A DNA stretch of 20,763 nt from contig CAZMUZ010000064.1 of the NCBI GenBank assembly GCA_964569315.1, positions 1 to 20,763 on the forward strand, given 5' to 3'. Origin of the DNA: CADEFF01 sp964569315. Its GTDB lineage: Bacteria; Pseudomonadota; Alphaproteobacteria; Dongiales; Dongiaceae. Positions 1 to 6,687 of the stretch are shown piece by piece; the stretch's first letter is position 1, and every line of letters starts with the position of its first letter. The translations under genes and the position numbers were made by a program. Below the pieces are notes generated by a model, which saw only the letters and a list, made by a program, of their open reading frames with translations, did not search any database and had not been told where the DNA came from.

Positions 1-290
1 AGGACGGCGACCCGACCGTGGGCCGCGCGGCCCACAGTTCCATATACCAGGACGCCGTCTGCCCGAAGCTTCGCGCGAGATGATCGACGAAAGCGCGGAC
101 CTTCATCAACATGAGCCGATTGCCGGGATAGACGGCGTAGATCGTGCTCGCCGGCGGCTCCCAGGCCTTGAGCACGCGTCTCAACGCACCGGTACGGAGC
201 GGTTCGTGGACCCCCAACTTGGCAGCAGGGCGATGCCGACGCCATCGAGCGCAGCGTGTCAAAGACGATGCTGATCCGGCGATAGCCGCC
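1..290 (-). pseudogene. LysR-family regulator, decayed C-terminal fragment
   Basis: Read on the minus strand, this stretch gives the end of a LysR substrate-binding domain in two frames. The first part reads HAALDGVGIALLPSW (about 258-214). The second reads VHEPLRTGALRRVLKAW, then EPPASTIYAVYPGNRL and KVRAFVDHLARSFG (about 211-30). The two parts are offset by one base at about 212-213, where two bases lie between codons that should be separated by three. A TGA also lies in frame at 259-261. No DNA-binding domain is present, because the next gene's stop is at 299, so the N-terminal two thirds are missing. The reading stays open to position 1, so the original stop lies outside the window. Family knowledge: the LP-W...G.L..VL..W.PP....YAVYP..R....KVR.FVD motif is typical of LysR C-termini. 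Inference: a remnant of a lost regulator. A sequencing error could explain the frameshift but not the missing N-terminus. Confidence 0.75.
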
Positions 291-298
291 GATTGCCC

Positions 299-949
299 TC
301 ACGCCGCCCCGGACCCTCGCTTGGGCCGCCGGACGGCTCTCACCTTGCCGCTATTGCCGCCACCGCAAAAGAACCGATCGCCGCCATCGGATTCGAGCCC
401 CGATATGCCGACGCCCGGCGGCATCTCGATGCGCTCCAGCACCTCGCCCGATTGCGGATCGATGCGCCGCAGGTCGCTCTCCTCGCCTTCCCAGGTGCCG
501 TGCCACATCTCGCCATCGACCCAGGTGATGCCGGTGACGAAGCGGGTGGAGTCGAGGGTGCGAAGGATCGCGCCGGTCTCCGGATCGATCTGGTGGATCT
601 TCCGCTCCCGATACTGACCCACCCAGAGCGAGCCCTCGGCCCAGGCGAGCCCTGAATCACCGCCGTCGCCGGGCGCCGGGATCGAGGCGAGCCGCCGTCC
701 GGTCTTCGGATCGATCTTGTGGATGCGGCGCTCGGCGATCTGGAACAGATGCTTGCCGTCGAACGCGGTGCCCGCATCCCCGGCGACGTCGAGCGAACGC
801 AGCGCCTTGCCGCTCTCCGGCTCGAAGCTGTTCAGCCGGTCGCCGGATGCGAACCAGACGTCTTTGCCGTCGAACGAGACGCCGTGGACCGCCTCGGCCC
901 CGGGGAAGGGTCCGTATTCGCGGATGATGTCTGCCTTCGATGTTTTCAT
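299..949 (-). CDS. beta-propeller protein, Vgb / glutamine-cyclotransferase-like repeats
   Basis: A 216-residue protein made of repeating blades. Four copies of a short motif are visible: LNSFEPESGKALRSL, IHKIDPKTGRRLASI, IHQIDPETGAILRTL and LRRIDPQSGEVLERI. Each is followed by an aromatic or glycine-rich strand such as GSLWVGQY or GEMWHGTW. This is the pattern of small beta-propellers related to virginiamycin B lyase and glutaminyl cyclotransferase, but I see no basis for assigning either activity. There is no signal peptide, so it is probably cytoplasmic. The ATG at 947-949 lies 9 bases after the stop of the upstream winged-helix regulator, so the two are very likely one transcript. The C-terminus (residues about 200-216) is basic and non-repetitive. 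The gene ends directly against a decayed LysR fragment. The role is unknown; a ligand-binding or sensing partner of the regulator is an inference only. Confidence 0.8.
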   Translation of the reverse strand: MKTSKADIIREYGPFPGAEAVHGVSFDGKDVWFASGDRLNSFEPESGKALRSLDVAGDAGTAFDGKHLFQIAERRIHKIDPKTGRRLASIPAPGDGGDSGLAWAEGSLWVGQYRERKIHQIDPETGAILRTLDSTRFVTGITWVDGEMWHGTWEGEESDLRRIDPQSGEVLERIEMPPGVGISGLESDGGDRFFCGGGNSGKVRAVRRPKRGSGAA

Positions 950-958
950 GCCTCGATC

Positions 959-2179
959 CTAGCCGCCCGGGAGCGGCGCCGGGAGTAACAAGGTCGTCGC
1001 GAATCCGGGCAAGGGTGGCGTCATCCAGCGCCGCGCCCGGCCGCGGCCGTAGGATTGCACCTTGCCCGCGGCCGCAAGCGCCTTGAGGGCGCGCTGCACC
1101 GTGCGCTGGCTCGCACCAAGGGCGAGCGCCAGGGCCGAGCCCGACCATGCTTCGCCATCGGCGAGAAGGGCGAGCACGGCCGCGTGCCGCTCTTCCCCCG
1201 GCCAGGCCAGCAGGATGACCTCCTGCGCGCCGTGGGGCGAGAGCGAGAAACCCCGCTTCGTCGCGGTCACGCGGGCAACGGCCCGGAGCAGCTTGCGGAG
1301 CCGCCCGATCTCGACCCGCAATCGCGCGCGATGGGAGTCGTCGGCGTGCCTTGCGCCGAACGCGCGCATGAGCAGCAGGTCTCGCGGCACGTCCCCGGGC
1401 CATACCTCGCCGAGCGCGCGTGCCAGCGCGAACAGCACCGGACGCCCGGCGAGCGGCACGACCATGTTTCGCTTGCGCACGAGATTGCGGCAGGCGTCGA
1501 TGACAAGTGCGTTCGAAGCGAGCAGCGCCTCCACCTCCTCCAGCAGGAGCGGGCGCTTCGCGCCGCGCACGATCATCTGCGCCGTCGGGGTGTCGAGGAC
1601 GGCGATCGCCTGTTCGACCTCCGCGGCCAGTGCCGGAATGCGCGCCCAGCGCGCGGCTTCCTCGGCACGGGCGAGCGCTGCCCGGGCGGCTTTGGCGCGG
1701 ACGCGCCGCATGGAAATCCCGGCGAGGGTGAGCTCGTATATGGCCCGCAGGGCGGGTGTGAGCGCCGAGAGATCGATTGCGGCCAGCTTCTGCTCGGCCT
1801 CATCGAGGCGCCCGATCAGGAGCAGGCCCCGGCCTCCGAGGATGCGCGCATGGGCGGCGTTCGTCCGGTCGCCCTGCGCTTCGAGAGTCGCGGCTGCGGC
1901 GGCGAGCGCCTTGCCGGGCCAGGCGAGGTCACGTAAGGCGAGCGCGATTTCGGCCTCGGCGACGACGCATCGCGCGCGGGCCACAGCCTCTCTCGAACCG
2001 AAGGCGCGTGCCGCTTGGCGCAGCAGCGCTTTCGCGCGGGCGAGATCGCCGATCTGGGCCATGGCGATGCCACGAAGGGCGAGCGCCGGCGCATCATTGC
2101 GAAGCGCCACTCTGTTCAGCGCACCCAGAGGATCGCCCCTCGAAAGCGCCCGGGCCGCGGCCGCGATCAGCGAGTCCAT
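959..2179 (-). CDS. TPR-like / double winged-helix transcriptional regulator
   Basis: A 406-residue protein. Residues about 1-200 are a run of Ala-rich helical hairpins (for example ALALRGIAMAQIGDLARAKA and AHARILGGRGLLLIGRLDEA) that look like TPR-type repeats. Residues about 225-315 resemble an OmpR/SARP-type winged helix: a start like VIDACRNLVRKRN, then SHRARLRVEIGRLRKLL, ending ATKRGFSL. Residues about 330-386 form a second winged helix, with recognition helix ASQRTVQRALKALAAAGKV and a basic wing GRGRARRW. No signal peptide or membrane segment is present. I chose the ATG at 2177-2179 (MDSLIAAAAR), with GGGA upstream; a GTG at 2213-2215 in the same frame adds 12 unlikely residues. It is the first gene of a two-gene unit with the beta-propeller gene and is divergent from the DUF899 gene, so control of that promoter is plausible but inferred. 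Confidence 0.8.
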   Translation of the reverse strand: MDSLIAAAARALSRGDPLGALNRVALRNDAPALALRGIAMAQIGDLARAKALLRQAARAFGSREAVARARCVVAEAEIALALRDLAWPGKALAAAAATLEAQGDRTNAAHARILGGRGLLLIGRLDEAEQKLAAIDLSALTPALRAIYELTLAGISMRRVRAKAARAALARAEEAARWARIPALAAEVEQAIAVLDTPTAQMIVRGAKRPLLLEEVEALLASNALVIDACRNLVRKRNMVVPLAGRPVLFALARALGEVWPGDVPRDLLLMRAFGARHADDSHRARLRVEIGRLRKLLRAVARVTATKRGFSLSPHGAQEVILLAWPGEERHAAVLALLADGEAWSGSALALALGASQRTVQRALKALAAAGKVQSYGRGRARRWMTPPLPGFATTLLLPAPLPGG

Positions 2180-2265
2180 CGGAATCCCGTCACACTTGTC
2201 ACTCCCGGGCCGCACGAGCCCGCGCCTAGTCTAATCCACATCGCCACAGACAATGGAGAAGGACG
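2180..2265. promoter_or_regulatory. divergent promoter region with GTCAC direct repeat
   Basis: This 86-base gap separates the regulator from the DUF899 gene and must hold both promoters. The sequence shows GTCAC twice, at 2189-2193 and 2198-2202. They are 9 bases apart, close to one helical turn, and sit just upstream of the regulator's ATG. A GANTC site (GAATC) lies at 2182-2186. I cannot identify -35 and -10 boxes with confidence. The repeat as operator is a guess based on its position. Confidence 0.35.
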
Positions 2266-3036
2266 ATGACGACACATGACACCGGAACGCGCGAACAGTG
2301 GCTTGCGGCGCGGCTCGAGCTGCTCGATGCGGAAAAGGCGCTGACGCGGCAGAGCGACGAGCTCGCGCAGCGGCGCCGGGACCTGCCCTGGGTCCGCGTG
2401 GAAAAGAACTACAGCTTCGACACCGACGACGGGAAGGCGTCGCTCGCGGACCTCTTCCGTGGGCGCTCGCAGCTCCTCGTCTATCACTTCATGTTCGGGC
2501 CCGACTACAAGGCAGGCTGCATTTCCTGCTCGGCGATCGCCGACGGCTTCAACGGCATCGCCGTGCATCTCGCCAATCACGACGTGATGCTCTGGGCCGC
2601 CTCGCGCGCGCCGCTTTCCAGGCTGCAGGCCTTCAAGCAGCGGATGGGCTGGAGCTTTCCCTGGGCGTCCTCGCAGCGTGGCGACTTCAATTACGACTTC
2701 AACGTCTCGATCACCGAAGAGCAGCAGGGCAGGGGCGGCGGCGAGTACAACTACCGTCGCGGCGGCCATGCCATGACCGGGACGACGCTTCCCCCCGTCG
2801 TCCTCGAAAACGCGGCGAGGTCGGGCGCCGATCCGATGGCCTATGTGCGCGAGCGGCCGGGCCTCAGCGCCTTCGTTCTCGAAGACGGCGCCGTCTATCA
2901 CAGCTACTCGACCTATGCGCGCGGGCTGGACGGGCTCTGGGGCATGTATCAGTGGCTCGATCGCGCCCCTAAGGGACGCAACGAAGAGGGCGTCTGGTGG
3001 CGTCACCACGACAGCTACGAGCCGGCGGCGCGATGA
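2266..3036 (+). CDS. DUF899 family thioredoxin-like protein
   Basis: A 256-residue protein of the DUF899 family (thioredoxin-fold superfamily, Pfam PF05988 from memory). Characteristic pieces are an N-terminal helix ending in RRRDLPWVRVEKNYSF, the core LLVYHFMFGPDYKAGCISCS with a C-x-x-C pair at residues 85 and 88, and GRGGGEYNYRRG. The C-terminal section has FVLEDGAVYHSYSTYARGLD and MYQWLDRAPKGRNE. Length is normal for the family. The ATG at 2266 follows GAGAAGGA. No signal peptide is visible, so it is cytoplasmic. Family members are often annotated as thioredoxin-like or dithiol-disulfide proteins without proven substrates, and the reaction is unknown. Its stop overlaps the start of the next gene (ATGA), implying coupled translation. 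Its position opposite the winged-helix gene suggests control by that regulator. Confidence 0.9.
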   Translation: MTTHDTGTREQWLAARLELLDAEKALTRQSDELAQRRRDLPWVRVEKNYSFDTDDGKASLADLFRGRSQLLVYHFMFGPDYKAGCISCSAIADGFNGIAVHLANHDVMLWAASRAPLSRLQAFKQRMGWSFPWASSQRGDFNYDFNVSITEEQQGRGGGEYNYRRGGHAMTGTTLPPVVLENAARSGADPMAYVRERPGLSAFVLEDGAVYHSYSTYARGLDGLWGMYQWLDRAPKGRNEEGVWWRHHDSYEPAAR

Positions 3037-3317
3037 TGGCCGCCGGGAACGAAACCGGGCGCCGCAGTCTCGCGGCGGCGTCCGGCGCGGCCGGCTGGCT
3101 CGGTCTCGCGGCCACGCCGACCTTCGCGATCATGGCACTGCTGACGGGAATCCAGGGCCGCGACATGCCGGCCATGATCTGCGCGGCCACGCATGATGCG
3201 TCGCCACTGACCGGCATGGTCTCGATGTATTTGCTGATGAGCGCCTTTCATTCGGCGCCATGGCTGAAACTGTTCGCCCACTGGTTATCACGCAGGGCCT
3301 TGTGTCGCGCGTGCTGA
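3033..3317 (+). CDS. small membrane protein coupled to DUF899 gene
   Basis: A 94-residue protein whose ATG (3033-3035) overlaps the TGA of the DUF899 gene (3034-3036), so translation is probably coupled. Two hydrophobic segments are visible: residues about 18-40 (GWLGLAATPTFAIMALLTGI) and about 58-75 (TGMVSMYLLMSAFHSAPWL). Between them lies a Met/Cys-bearing loop, DMPAMICAATHDAS. I do not recognise a named domain. The last 15 residues (SRRALCRAC) look unlike the rest, so the natural C-terminus may have been altered. A membrane partner of the DUF899 protein is the simplest reading, inferred only from the overlap. Confidence 0.65.
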   Translation: MMAAGNETGRRSLAAASGAAGWLGLAATPTFAIMALLTGIQGRDMPAMICAATHDASPLTGMVSMYLLMSAFHSAPWLKLFAHWLSRRALCRAC

Positions 3318-3546
3318 CAGGTTTTTCCGATAGGGCGTCACCAGCAAGCCGCCGGTCGCGGGAGAAGGGCGCCCGTTAGCTACGGCCCTTGGATTGATCG
3401 ACGGCTGTTCAAGGTTGCCCTCACCGCGGCTGACGGCAGCGCGTGTGACAGAGGTTCCGGTGCGTGCTACCAAACGCGGTAATTCGTCGGCGCGATGTCA
3501 ATCGTCAGCGGCGCCGCGTATCGATGACCTGCGGCCGGCGCCGGCT
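3318..3546. other. non-coding gap downstream of ilvD
   Basis: About 229 bases lie between two convergent ends: the small membrane protein on the plus strand and ilvD on the minus strand. Short open frames exist on both strands, but none has a ribosome binding site or a recognisable product. A perfect 12-base palindrome, GCCGGCGCCGGC, sits at 3534-3545, immediately beyond the ilvD stop. It lacks a loop and a T-tract, so I do not call it a terminator. Confidence 0.4.
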
Positions 3547-5391
3547 TCAGCGCTCCCCCACGTCCCTAACTGCGCCCTTCGCGGCACTCGTCGTGAAGGC
3601 CGCATAGGCCTTCAGCGCCGTCGAGACCTTGCGGTGGCGCTTGCCCGGCTTCCAGGCGGCGTCGCCTCTGGCTTCCATGGCCGCGCGGCGGCGCGCGATC
3701 TCGGCCTCGCCGAGGGTCAGGTTCACGGTGCGGTTCGGGATGTCGATCGCGATGATGTCGCCCTCTTCGACGAGGCCGATGAGCCCGCCTTCCGCCGCTT
3801 CGGGCGAGACATGGCCGATCGAAAGGCCCGAGGTGCCGCCGGAGAAGCGGCCGTCGGTGATGAGGGCGCAGGCCTTGCCGAGGCCCTTCGATTTCAGGTA
3901 GCTCGTCGGGTAGAGCATCTCCTGCATGCCCGGCCCGCCGCGCGGTCCCTCATAGCGGATCACCACCACGTCGCCGGCCTTGACCTCGCCCATCAGGATG
4001 CCGGTCACCGCCGCATCCTGGCTCTCGAAGACGCGCGCCGGCCCCGAGAACTTCAGGATGCTCTCGTCCACGCCCGCGGTCTTCACGATGCAGCCCTCGA
4101 GCGCGAGGTTGCCGGTGAGCACGGCGAGCCCGCCATCCTTCGAGAAGGCATGCTCGACGTCGCGAATGACGCCCGTCTCGCGGTCGAGGTCGAGCTTCTC
4201 CCAGCGGCGGCTCTGGCTGAAGGCGGTCTGGGTCGGCACGCCGCCCGGCGCCGCCTTGAAGAATTTGTGGACCGTCTCGCTTCCGGTGCGGCGGATATCC
4301 CAGCGGTCGAGCGCCTCGGCGAGGGTCACGCTATGGACCGTGGGCAGGCTCGTGGTGAGGAGGCCGCCGCGGTCGAGCTCGCCCAGGATCGCCATCACCC
4401 CGCCCGCGCGATGCACGTCTTCCATATGCACGTCCGACTTCGCCGGCGCCACCTTGGAGAGGCAGGGCACGCGGCGCGAAAGCCGGTCGATGTCTGCCAT
4501 GGTGAAATCCACCTCCGCCTCGTGCGCGGCGGCGAGGAGATGCAGCACGGTGTTGGTCGAGCCGCCCATGGCGATGTCGAGGCTCATGGCGTTCTCGAAG
4601 GCGGCGAAGCTCGCCACGCCGCGCGGCAACACGCTCGCATCCTCCTGCTCGTAGTGGCGCCGGGTGATGTCGACGATGAGGTGGCCCGCCTCGCGGAAGA
4701 GCCGCTCGCGGTCGGCATGGGTCGCGAGCACCGAACCGTTGCCCGGGAGCGAGAGGCCGAGCGCCTCGGTCAGGCAGTTCATCGAGTTCGCCGTGAACAT
4801 GCCGGAGCAGGAGCCGCAGGTCGGGCAGGCCGAGCGCTCGATCGTCTCGACTTCGGCGTCGCTGTAGTTCGTGTCGGCGGCGGCGACCATCGCGTCCACC
4901 AGGTCGAGTGCCACCTCCTTGCCCTTGAGGACGATCTTGCCCGCTTCCATCGGCCCGCCCGAGACGAAGACGCTCGGGATGTTGAGCCGGAGCGACGCCA
5001 TCAGCATGCCGGGCGTGATCTTGTCGCAGTTGGAGATGCAGACCATGCCGTCCACGCAATGGGCGTTCGCCATATATTCGACGCTGTCGGCGATCAGCTC
5101 GCGCGAGGGCAGGCTGTAGAGCATGCCGTCATGGCCCATGGCGATGCCGTCATCGACCGCGATGGTGTTGAACTCCTTGGCGACGCCGCCGGCCCGCTCG
5201 ATCTCGCGCGCGACGAGCTGCCCCAGATCCTTCAGATGCACATGGCCCGGCACGAACTGGGTGAAGGAATTGACCACGGCGATGATCGGCTTGCCGAAAT
5301 CCGCGTCCTTCATGCCGGTGGCGCGCCACAGGCCGCGGGCGCCGGCCTGGTTGCGGCCATGGGTGGAGGTGCGGGAGCGATAGGCGGGCAT
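3547..5391 (-). CDS. ilvD: dihydroxyacid dehydratase
   Basis: A 614-residue enzyme catalysing the third common step of isoleucine and valine synthesis: dehydration of 2,3-dihydroxy acids to 2-keto acids in the cytoplasm. The start MPAYRSRTSTHGRN matches the normal N-terminus of the family; open frame upstream of it is not part of the protein. Signature motifs are NCDKITPGMLMA (C122), ACPTCGSCSGMFTANSMN (C195), SGGPMEAGK and DGRFSGGTSGLSIGHVSPEA near the C-terminus. The sequence around residues 41-52 (NSFTQFVPGHVH) follows the E. coli type and lacks the extra cysteine of plant-type [2Fe-2S] enzymes. This points to an oxygen-labile [4Fe-4S] enzyme, by analogy. It is the last gene of a likely operon, starting 41 bases after the phosphatase gene. 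Confidence 0.97.
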   Translation of the reverse strand: MPAYRSRTSTHGRNQAGARGLWRATGMKDADFGKPIIAVVNSFTQFVPGHVHLKDLGQLVAREIERAGGVAKEFNTIAVDDGIAMGHDGMLYSLPSRELIADSVEYMANAHCVDGMVCISNCDKITPGMLMASLRLNIPSVFVSGGPMEAGKIVLKGKEVALDLVDAMVAAADTNYSDAEVETIERSACPTCGSCSGMFTANSMNCLTEALGLSLPGNGSVLATHADRERLFREAGHLIVDITRRHYEQEDASVLPRGVASFAAFENAMSLDIAMGGSTNTVLHLLAAAHEAEVDFTMADIDRLSRRVPCLSKVAPAKSDVHMEDVHRAGGVMAILGELDRGGLLTTSLPTVHSVTLAEALDRWDIRRTGSETVHKFFKAAPGGVPTQTAFSQSRRWEKLDLDRETGVIRDVEHAFSKDGGLAVLTGNLALEGCIVKTAGVDESILKFSGPARVFESQDAAVTGILMGEVKAGDVVVIRYEGPRGGPGMQEMLYPTSYLKSKGLGKACALITDGRFSGGTSGLSIGHVSPEAAEGGLIGLVEEGDIIAIDIPNRTVNLTLGEAEIARRRAAMEARGDAAWKPGKRHRKVSTALKAYAAFTTSAAKGAVRDVGER

Positions 5392-5432
5392 GGGCGATAC
5401 CTGACTGAGGATGGATGCGGAGTGCGCTGACG

Positions 5433-5795
5433 CTATCTCGATTGACGTTGCGGGGCGGGAATATAGCGCAAGACCCGCGCTTCGAGCAGCCGGAGGAGGG
5501 CAGGGTCCATGAAACGGTATCGGTCCGGAATATCGAGGCAGATCACGCGCTTGCCCCCCAGGGCGGCGCGGAAGCGCTGGCGCAGCCGGGTCCGGTGCCG
5601 CTTTTCCATCACGAAGATCAGCTCGGCCCATTCGACCAGCTCTGCGGTCAGCGGGGTTTCGGCATCGTTGTTGGTGCCGGCCGAGGCCACCTCGAGATCG
5701 GCGCGCCTCGAGAAATGCTGCTCCGCCGTCGGGCTCCGGAGCCGGTTCTGGCTGCAGACGAAGAGGACCCGCGTCAAGGGCCGGGCTGGGCTCAT
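5433..5795 (-). CDS. low-molecular-weight protein-tyrosine-phosphatase-like protein
   Basis: A 120-residue protein with the phosphatase loop near its N-terminus: VLFVCSQNRLRSPTAE contains C-x5-R-S with C14 and R20. The classical LMW-PTP fold needs this P-loop after the first strand, as seen here. Later elements are SAGTNNDAETPLTAEL, FVMEKRHRTRL and CLDIPDRYRFMDPAL; the last may provide the acidic residue, though it is not the classical DPY motif. It is shorter than typical LMW-PTPs (about 150 residues) and matches a compact bacterial subfamily. The substrate is unknown. Its ATG overlaps the stop of the GST gene by four bases (ATGA, 5792-5795), and ilvD follows 41 bases later, so all three are probably co-transcribed. 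Confidence 0.85.
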   Translation of the reverse strand: MSPARPLTRVLFVCSQNRLRSPTAEQHFSRRADLEVASAGTNNDAETPLTAELVEWAELIFVMEKRHRTRLRQRFRAALGGKRVICLDIPDRYRFMDPALLRLLEARVLRYIPAPQRQSR

Positions 5796-6421
5796 CCCGC
5801 CGGCGGGATGAAGGGCTGCCGGATCGCGGCGAAGGCCGGCAGCGCCTCGCAGCGCGCCGCGTGGCTCGCGAGCGCGGGATGGTCCGTCATCGGCACCAGC
5901 CCCGGATGGGCCTCGGCGACGAAGCGCAGCATGGCAGCGACGGCGATATCGGCATGGCCGATGGCGGGGCCGAACCAGTAGTCGCCGACGCGCGCGACGC
6001 GATCGGCCTCGAGGATCTCGAGCGCTTCCAAGATCTGCGTGCGGCAGCGCTCGACCCAGAGGTCGGACTGCTCCCGATGCAGCAGCTTCTCGTAGAAGAG
6101 GCTGACGGCCTTGTCGGCGGTGCCGGTCGCCAGCGCCGCGACCTTGAGCGCGCGATGGCGCTGCGGCTCGGTTTTCGGGAACATGGCGCGTTCGGCCGGC
6201 ACGAGCCCGTCGAGATAATCCAGCACGGCGTGGCTCTCGATCAGCGCCGTACCATCGTCCAGCACCAGGGTCGGGACCCGCGTGAGCGGGTTGTAGCGGC
6301 GGATCTTCTCGGCATCGCCGAAGGAGGACCAGGGGCGATGCTCGAAGGCGATTCCGTAGAGCGTCAGGGCGATGCCGACGCGACGCACGAAGGGTGAATC
6401 ATATTGGCCGATGAGAATCAT
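5792..6421 (-). CDS. glutathione S-transferase family protein
   Basis: A 209-residue protein of the usual GST length. The N-terminal thioredoxin-like domain (about 1-80) shows SPFVRRVGIALTLYGI, YNPLTRVPTLVLDDG with the cis-proline, and ALIESHAVLDYLD, the glutathione-binding Glu-Ser pair. The helical C-terminal domain (about 90-205) includes GPAIGHADIAVAAMLRF, the conserved N-capping-box region. No signal peptide is seen. The ATG at 6419-6421 has AGGTGA a few bases upstream. That ribosome binding site lies inside a possible 44-codon ORF whose stop overlaps this ATG. The substrate cannot be told from the sequence; GSTs of this kind handle electrophile or peroxide detoxification. Confidence 0.9.
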   Translation of the reverse strand: MILIGQYDSPFVRRVGIALTLYGIAFEHRPWSSFGDAEKIRRYNPLTRVPTLVLDDGTALIESHAVLDYLDGLVPAERAMFPKTEPQRHRALKVAALATGTADKAVSLFYEKLLHREQSDLWVERCRTQILEALEILEADRVARVGDYWFGPAIGHADIAVAAMLRFVAEAHPGLVPMTDHPALASHAARCEALPAFAAIRQPFIPPAG

Positions 6422-6552
6422 CCGGTTTCACCTTTGACGAAGCGGTGGAAGGCGGCGAGATATTCGTTCGATATCGTTCCGAAAAAACCGGCCCCGCGAG
6501 GCGAGCCCGCCGGCACGGCCGGAAAGCGAGGCGCACCGCCGAGTCGTGCCAT
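6418..6552 (-). CDS. possible 44-residue small protein upstream of GST gene
   Basis: The frame ending at TGA 6420-6418 opens after a stop near 6560. It has an ATG at 6552-6550 preceded by GAGAGGAA, although the spacing is very short. The product would begin MARLGGAPRFPAV and end with a helix-like segment, NEYLAAFHRFVKGETG. Its TGA overlaps the GST ATG by four bases, the same arrangement as the next gene junction in this operon. Codons in the last third favour C or G in the third position, as in real genes here. The middle is a Pro/Gly/Arg-rich linker. I recognise no family. It may be a real coupled small gene, the remnant end of a lost upstream gene, or chance. Confidence 0.3.
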   Translation of the reverse strand: MARLGGAPRFPAVPAGSPRGAGFFGTISNEYLAAFHRFVKGETG

Positions 6553-6584
6553 TTCCTCTCACGCGTCGCGCCGCATCGCACCAA

Positions 6585-6687
6585 AGAAAGTTTATGGCGC
6601 CGGCGGTCCCATGTGTTTTTTTTGGGATCGGCATCCTCGAAGTATTGTACACCTTGTTAACGAATTGATGGGCGATTCGCGCACCTG
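6585..6687. promoter_or_regulatory. AT-rich upstream region of the first PAS_5 gene
   Basis: This stretch is visibly richer in A and T than the rest of the window. It includes AAAGAAAGTTTAT, a run of T's at about 6615-6623 and TTGTACACCTTGTTAACG just before the PAS_5 start. A GANTC site (GATTC) lies at 6674-6678, ten bases before the ATG at 6688. The AT-richness and position suit a plus-strand promoter, but I cannot define exact boxes. Confidence 0.4.

Noticed and set aside
1055..2234. Plus-strand open frames opposite the winged-helix gene
   Set aside because: Shadows of a minus-strand gene with clear helix-turn-helix motifs.
3288..3473. 61-codon minus-strand frame in the gap after the small membrane protein
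   Set aside because: No ribosome binding site or recognisable family. It could be a transposon remnant, but I cannot support that from sequence.
3534..3545. GCCGGCGCCGGC as ilvD terminator
   Set aside because: Palindrome without a loop or T-tract; common by chance in GC-rich DNA.
3394..5430. Long open frame on the plus strand opposite ilvD (678 codons)
   Set aside because: It is antisense to a complete ilvD with all family motifs; GC-rich third positions create such open shadows. Its translation is His/Asp/Ala-rich without a domain.
6612..6630. T-run preceded by CCC and followed by GGG as an intrinsic terminator
   Set aside because: TCCCA/TGGGA could pair, but the T-run would be in the loop and not after the stem; no gene ends here.
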